Shown: piece after piece, positions 6,618 through 10,351 of the stretch
Numbering within the stretch: position 1 is the stretch's first letter
How the letters are laid out: each line of letters starts with the position of its first letter
DNA from: Candidatus Krumholzibacteriia bacterium
Lineage (GTDB): Bacteria; Krumholzibacteriota; Krumholzibacteriia; LZORAL124-64-63
Length of the DNA: 10,351 bases
NCBI GenBank assembly: GCA_030632925.1
Contig: DAOVTU010000054.1
Location: forward strand, 1 to 10,351
Direction of reading: 5' to 3'
Program-made: the position numbers and the translations under genes
Notes under the pieces: generated by a model
Database searches by the model: none
The model's input: the letters and a program-made list of their open reading frames with translations, nothing else
Told to the model about the DNA's origin: nothing

Positions 6618-7502
6618 TCAGGTCGTGGTGTTCTTTGCGGCATTGGCAGCGTTGGCTGCGTTTTCCGCCGCAATTGCCTCTTTGCCAGCCTCGATGGCCT
6701 CGCGCTTCTCGACCTTTATCTTCTCCAGCTTCTGGTGCTTCTTCAAGAATTCCTTCTTGATCCAGTCGCGGTAAAGGCTGGCGCCGAGGCAGCCCGAATC
6801 GTAGGCATAAATGCTCTGCGACGCGGCCGGAGCCTCCTCGATCTTGATATTGTTGGTGATGATGGTCTTGAAGACATCAGCCGCCGGGTAAACATTGCCC
6901 AGCTCCTTGCGCACCGGCTTCTGCAGAGGCGTACGGCCATCCTTCTGGGTGATCAGCACACCGATCATCTCCAGCCAGATGTTCTGACGTTCCTGGATCT
7001 TTTCGATCAGCTCTTTCATTTGATGCAACGGCGGCACGGCCAAGCCACTGCATTGGGTCGGAATCAGAGCATAATCGGCAGCCACCAGAGCGTTCTGGGT
7101 CAAGACCCCCAGGTTCGGCGGCGTGTCGATGATGATCCAGCCATAAGACGTGGAAAGGCTCTGGACCACCTTGGTCAAACGGTCGGTGATCTGCGTCTTG
7201 GCCATGCTCTCGAGCGAGGGGTTCGACGGCAGAATGTCGATGTTCTCGTCGTAGATGGTCGAGGCGATGCCATCCTGAGGGGTGATCGCCCGGCGCAGCA
7301 CATCAAAGATGCTGCGGGCTGGCGGTTCGCCGTCCAACTTGCCCAACAGGGTGCTGGTGGCGCTGCCATGGGGATCCATGTCGATGACCAGGCAGGAGGA
7401 AGTGACGTCACTGTAGCGGGTCAGGCCCGCTGCCAAATTGATGGCGGTAGTGGTCTTACCGCTTCCACCTTTGTGGTTTACAACCGCGATTACGTTGCTC
7501 AT
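6618..7502 (-). CDS. ParA/Soj-type ATPase, orphan, with Ala/Lys-rich tail
   Basis: The 294-residue protein is a deviant Walker A ATPase of the ParA/MinD superfamily. The P-loop is KGGSGKTT (11-18), with the signature lysine K11. Walker A' is VIDMDPHG (39-46), where the usual DPQG has His in place of Gln. Walker B is IIIDTPP (123-129). The body reads as Soj-like through TIITNNIKIEEAPAASQSIYAYD (214-235). Such proteins dimerise with ATP on DNA or membrane and position chromosomes, plasmids or protein clusters. After about residue 255 comes a highly charged helix, then an Ala/Asn-rich low-complexity end (AAENAANAANAAKN) not part of the usual fold. No parB-like gene, helix-turn-helix gene or parS-like site is visible, so this is probably an orphan used to position some cargo. 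AGGGG lies about 7 bases before the ATG. Confidence 0.9.
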   Translation of the reverse strand: MSNVIAVVNHKGGSGKTTTAINLAAGLTRYSDVTSSCLVIDMDPHGSATSTLLGKLDGEPPARSIFDVLRRAITPQDGIASTIYDENIDILPSNPSLESMAKTQITDRLTKVVQSLSTSYGWIIIDTPPNLGVLTQNALVAADYALIPTQCSGLAVPPLHQMKELIEKIQERQNIWLEMIGVLITQKDGRTPLQKPVRKELGNVYPAADVFKTIITNNIKIEEAPAASQSIYAYDSGCLGASLYRDWIKKEFLKKHQKLEKIKVEKREAIEAGKEAIAAENAANAANAAKNTTT

Positions 7503-7590
7503 TCATGTCCCCTGGAAAGAGCCTGGCCCCCGGAATTCCCCCAATCGAGCTGTTCAGGACAGTCCATATTGGAAGAATTTCACCGGAGAA

Positions 7591-7659
7591 ATTTTCCGGA
7601 AAATACAGTGTGGTAATATAGGCGCAAACGCCTTCAGTTGAAAGGAAAAACCGGTTTTT
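7591..7659 (-). promoter_or_regulatory. Candidate promoter of the ParA-like gene, flanked by two palindromes
   Basis: On the minus strand TATATT (7620-7615, 5 of 6) is a good -10; a poor -35 TTTCAA (7643-7638) lies 17 bp upstream. The spacer holds an inverted repeat GGCG-TTTG-CGCC (7632-7621). A perfect 14-bp palindrome AAAAACCGGTTTTT (7646-7659) sits just upstream of the -35. Another, ATTTTCCGGAAAAT (7591-7604), sits just downstream of the predicted start near 7608. Their centres are 55 bp apart. Apart from these, 7503-7698 holds no gene that I can see. Confidence 0.4.
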
Positions 7660-7698
7660 GGCCCAAATCGTCAGCCAAGGAGGACAAAAAGATGGTGT

Positions 7699-8511
7699 TC
7701 AACGGATGTTCAACTGCAAGGCCAATATCACTTCGAAAAGGCTGAGATGATCTGTGGAATCAAATTCGACCTCGGGTTGGTTGTCGAAACTCGACTTCGG
7801 CACAAATGATCCCGTGTCGAAACCGGAGCGGCTGAAGCGCGCTTCGGCTCTCAGGCTAAGTTCCGGACTGACGGTCTTCAAGTACCCCAGGCCGAGGCGC
7901 ACACCCAACTGTTTCTGGTCCAGCTCTTCTTCGCGGGCCGCCGAAATGCGATTCCAAACCACCCCGGCAGTGACAAAAGGATAAGACTCCAGCCGGGCCA
8001 GGCGCACTTCGCCCGTCAACCCCAGGGTTGTGACGGTCATCCGGTCATACAGAAAGACAGCGCCTTGCTGCCCTTGCAAAGCCTCGGCCGCGACGTCCAT
8101 GCGTGTCGAACTGATGTCCGCCAACAGGGACCACTGGGGCCCCATCTGACGGCCGACAAACAACCCCATGCCAAAATTGTTTTCCAAAGAGGCGTTGAAG
8201 CGCTCGGAGGTGAACGGCACGTCTGAGACCCAGGGCCCCGCGGCGCCCGTCAGCGTTTCCACGTGCCACAGGTCTCCACCGCCCTGGAAGCCCCCTCCCA
8301 TTCCGACAAACCAGCGGGAACCGCCATTGGCCAAGTGGTCCCACTCTGCCTTGTCCTCGACCTTGGGCGCCGGTTCGGGCGCGGGCTTGTGGCGTCCGGT
8401 ATCACTGCGTGTGCGGTCACTTTGCCCCAGCACCACCGACGGCATAATCACCAGGACCACAGCGACAGCCAACACGATCCGCAGGGTGCTTTTGACATTG
8501 GAGAAGATCAT
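7699..8511 (-). CDS. Predicted outer-membrane beta-barrel protein
   Basis: I do not recognise a named family. The 270-residue product has an N-terminal signal peptide (charged start, hydrophobic stretch about 10-28, likely cut near VVLG-QS at 29-30), a Pro/charged linker (about 40-58), then alternating hydrophobic/polar strands rich in Gly and aromatic residues. Examples are SRWFVGMGGGFQGGG (65-79), FGMGLFVGRQMGPQWSLLADISS and the C-terminal LSLFEVILALQLNIR. This matches small eight-to-ten-strand outer-membrane barrels (OmpA/OmpX-like porin fold). The last residue is Arg, not the common terminal Phe/Tyr, so folding through the Bam complex is likely but not proved. The ATG at 8511 has GGAG about 11 bases upstream. 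It follows the lipoprotein gene by 50 bp on the same strand, which points to joint expression and an envelope role. Confidence 0.7.
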   Translation of the reverse strand: MIFSNVKSTLRIVLAVAVVLVIMPSVVLGQSDRTRSDTGRHKPAPEPAPKVEDKAEWDHLANGGSRWFVGMGGGFQGGGDLWHVETLTGAAGPWVSDVPFTSERFNASLENNFGMGLFVGRQMGPQWSLLADISSTRMDVAAEALQGQQGAVFLYDRMTVTTLGLTGEVRLARLESYPFVTAGVVWNRISAAREEELDQKQLGVRLGLGYLKTVSPELSLRAEARFSRSGFDTGSFVPKSSFDNQPEVEFDSTDHLSLFEVILALQLNIR

Positions 8512-8561
8512 AACAAGCCCATCTCCGGCCCGCGGGCTGCCGGTTCAAAAAGAGTTGGCGT

Positions 8562-9623
8562 TCAGGACTGGGGACCCTTCGTGGTGAAGGAGCTGGCCAC
8601 AGCAGCCATGCGGCGGAAAAAGTTCATTTTGTCCATACCCGGCGCGTAGACCAGGATGTCCACGCAGTAGATGCGCCCCTGGGCCTCATCGGGAATGAAG
8701 TAGCTCCAGAAGGGGCCACCGCCCACAAATTTGTTGCTGTTCCAGGCGCCTTCCAGTTTGACCGAGGCCACGCCGCCGATTTCGGCTTCGTTCCAGACGA
8801 AAGTCTCGGGCAGGATTTCCTCGTTGTGCAGCTTGGTGCCCATCTGCTCACGCAACCTGCCGAGCATGCCAAAATTGGCCAGATCACGCACCGGATTGGC
8901 CGACTCGATCCAACTGATGGAGATGCCACGCGAGGGCCCGTTGCGCATCAGTTCCAGGCCAGCGTACCCGTCGGGACGGTATTGGTTCTGGGTGTACTCT
9001 CCGGGAATTTCCATAAAGAAGCCGAGGTCCCGCCGGTACTTGTCCATCAGGGCCAGTTGTAGCCCATCGTGACGGTTGCGTCGCAGGATACGGTCGCGAT
9101 TATTGTCATCGAACAACTCCTGGATTGTTTCCAGATTCTTGTTCAGCAGGCTGGCCAGGCTGTTGCGATCGCGGGACGCCACCACCACCAGATACTGGTA
9201 CGTCGACCACGGATCCTTGACCTGGACCACGCCCCCGCTGCCGGCATTGATGCGCTGCCAGGCCTCGTCCGAGATGAGCTTGCGGGCCTGTTTTTCGGCG
9301 CCACTGCCCTGCCCTATGTGAATGAGGAAAAGCGCGTTCTTGTAACCCTTGGCGGTGTCCCACCTGTCGGGGCCATAGACATCAGGCTTGAAGTTGCCCT
9401 CGGGCTTGATGACGAAGGTGGTCTGGGTATTGAAGCGGCCCAGGAATTGCCGGGCCATGGGCTTCATAGCCTCGTCATTGACGACAACAGCCAGGTCCCC
9501 ATAGGACCCGGCTGCCATCAAAATACCTTTTTCCTTATCGAAACCGCACCCGCTGACCAGTACCAAGGTCAGCAAGACGCCCAACATGGCGCCGGGCAGG
9601 GCCATTGCCTTGATCGATTTCAC
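8562..9623 (-). CDS. Lipoprotein, DUF4837-like
   Basis: The 353-residue protein begins MKSIKAMALPGAMLGVLL and has the lipobox VSGC with Cys26, so it should be lipidated and held in the periplasm or outer membrane. The mature part has the layout I recall for DUF4837 proteins of Bacteroidetes: a short GSYGDLAVVVND strand near the start, a KNALFLIHI strand, DPWSTYQYLVVVAS followed by a long helix ending in ELFDDNNRDRIL, then LGFFMEIPGEY. That family has no known function, and the match is from memory only. The start is uncertain: GTG at 9623 gives the neatest signal peptide, 10 bases after GGGGAG. GTG at 9629, TTG at 9626 and TTG at 9641 are alternatives. It sits between the anti-sigma factor (67 bp upstream) and the beta-barrel gene, suggesting an envelope operon. 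Confidence 0.65.
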   Translation of the reverse strand: MKSIKAMALPGAMLGVLLTLVLVSGCGFDKEKGILMAAGSYGDLAVVVNDEAMKPMARQFLGRFNTQTTFVIKPEGNFKPDVYGPDRWDTAKGYKNALFLIHIGQGSGAEKQARKLISDEAWQRINAGSGGVVQVKDPWSTYQYLVVVASRDRNSLASLLNKNLETIQELFDDNNRDRILRRNRHDGLQLALMDKYRRDLGFFMEIPGEYTQNQYRPDGYAGLELMRNGPSRGISISWIESANPVRDLANFGMLGRLREQMGTKLHNEEILPETFVWNEAEIGGVASVKLEGAWNSNKFVGGGPFWSYFIPDEAQGRIYCVDILVYAPGMDKMNFFRRMAAVASSFTTKGPQS

Positions 9624-9647
9624 CAACACCGTTCTCCCCAATTGCGG

Positions 9648-9690
9648 AAAAATCTGGCTGGCTGCACGATCCGGAATATTCCGCGCAGCC
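9648..9690 (-). terminator. Hairpin with short T tract between anti-sigma and lipoprotein genes
   Basis: On the minus strand GGCTGC (9690-9685) pairs with GCAGCC (9665-9660). The loop contains the perfect 12-bp palindrome CGGAATATTCCG (9683-9672), and TTTTT (9652-9648) follows 7 bases after the stem. It starts 1 bp after the anti-sigma stop. The stem is short and the T tract displaced, so it could be a partial terminator, a processing hairpin or a protein site. Confidence 0.35.
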
Positions 9691-9691
9691 C

Positions 9692-10351
9692 CTACTGTTC
9701 CTGCTGTAGATCTAGGGCCTCGGCCCCACTTGTGTCAAGCTGAGCCCGCAGCAAAGCATTCACGTGCTGGTATTGCAACAACGTGTTGGCCAGCCTCTGG
9801 TTCTCCACCCGCAGGCGGCGAATGGTGATCAGGTCCTCGGTATTGGACCCGGACCAGCCCCGATCCAGGAATCCCGTCTGCCCACTGATGGCGCCACCAC
9901 CGGTGGAAACACGCTGCTGAATATTGGACTGATACAACCCGCCGTTGCTCGGCTGGAACAGCGCCCGGCGGTCGGTGGTCACCGCAGCAACGGCGCCACG
10001 GTTCGCACCGATGGAATCGGGAGCGCCCATGTTGCCGGTATTGGTCGGGCCAAAGAACATGGCCAGGGCCAGTACCGCAGCCAGACCGACGGCCGTAGCG
10101 GCGCCAAAATTGCGCAACCAGGACCAGCGGTCAGCGGTTTTTTCTTCGGACCACGGGTAGTGGGCCTCGCCGGCCGACTGCTGCAATGCCTGGTTCAACT
10201 TCAGCTGAAGTTTCCATTCAAAGTTTTCGGGAAGCTCGGGCTCGGTGGCCGCCAGAAGGCGCTGCCCCAACAGCAGGTCTTCGTGGTATTGGCGACAGTC
10301 AGCACAGTCCTCCAGATGGTCCCGCAACTTGCCCGTGGCGTCGGGCGGCAG
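9692..10351 (-). CDS. Zinc-finger anti-sigma factor, single-pass membrane protein (5' end beyond window)
   Basis: The last 219 residues are visible; the start lies past position 10351. Residues 9-20 of this fragment, LRDHLEDCADCR, contain the H-x3-C-x2-C half of an anti-sigma zinc-finger (zf-HC2/ZAS), which in known proteins clamps an ECF sigma factor in the cytoplasm. A hydrophobic segment at 83-100 (GAATAVGLAAVLALAMFFG) would span the inner membrane. The roughly 115 residues after it would be periplasmic: a Gly/Asn-rich stretch, then a helix with heptad-like leucines (LITIRRLRVENQRLANTLLQ) able to form a coiled coil. Such proteins hold a sigma factor inactive until an envelope signal triggers release or proteolysis. 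The partner sigma gene is expected immediately to the right but is not seen. The next genes downstream encode a lipoprotein and an outer-membrane barrel, plausible targets or sensors. Confidence 0.8.
   Translation of the reverse strand: MPPDATGKLRDHLEDCADCRQYHEDLLLGQRLLAATEPELPENFEWKLQLKLNQALQQSAGEAHYPWSEEKTADRWSWLRNFGAATAVGLAAVLALAMFFGPTNTGNMGAPDSIGANRGAVAAVTTDRRALFQPSNGGLYQSNIQQRVSTGGGAISGQTGFLDRGWSGSNTEDLITIRRLRVENQRLANTLLQYQHVNALLRAQLDTSGAEALDLQQEQ

Noticed and set aside
6735..7616. A 293-codon plus-strand frame opposite the ParA-like gene
   Set aside because: It is antisense to a gene with intact Walker motifs and runs into the ParA promoter region; it is best explained by codon bias.
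7646..7659. AAAAACCGGTTTTT read as a terminator after the beta-barrel gene
   Set aside because: The palindrome has no loop and the T run is part of the stem, so a normal terminator hairpin cannot form.

Overview
The window reads as chromosomal DNA of a GC-rich, Gram-negative bacterium. Signs of an outer membrane are a lipoprotein with a lipobox, a predicted outer-membrane beta-barrel with a signal peptide, and polysaccharide-export chemistry. The myo-inositol-1-phosphate synthase and the DUF4837-like lipoprotein recall the Bacteroidetes/FCB side of the tree, but the phylum cannot be fixed from this sequence alone. No transposase, integrase, phage gene, CRISPR array or rRNA is visible.

Layout. 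1-4165 (all minus strand) is a surface-glycan and tRNA block. In transcription order it holds an initiating sugar-phosphate transferase, a Gfo/Idh/MocA oxidoreductase, a family-4 glycosyltransferase, three tRNAs (Gly-GCC, Cys-GCA, Leu-UAA), and the start of a second glycosyltransferase cut by the left edge. Each tRNA has its own TTGACA promoter. Gly and Cys each end in a terminator, whereas Leu runs with no visible terminator into the glycosyltransferase 39 bp away. 4166-4568 is a divergent regulatory region with promoters for both directions and an unusual pair of interleaved inverted repeats. 4569-6606 (plus) carries myo-inositol-1-phosphate synthase, a strong terminator, and an MBL-fold hydrolase whose ribosome binding site abuts that terminator. 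6618-7502 (minus) is a ParA/Soj-type ATPase with no ParB beside it, converging on the hydrolase gene. 7503-7698 is a promoter region with palindromes on either side of the predicted promoter. 7699-10351 (minus) is an envelope block: a zinc-finger anti-sigma factor (5' end beyond the right edge), a DUF4837-like lipoprotein and an outer-membrane beta-barrel protein.

How the parts may work together. The glycan genes would start and extend a polyprenyl-linked saccharide, with the oxidoreductase preparing a modified sugar nucleotide. Inositol phosphate synthase could supply inositol for lipids or glycans, but no phosphatase or lipid synthase is in view. The envelope block has the order expected of a membrane-bound anti-sigma factor followed by the envelope proteins its sigma factor might control; the sigma gene itself would lie outside the window. 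The best candidates for something undescribed are this anti-sigma/lipoprotein/beta-barrel set and the two structured intergenic regions.
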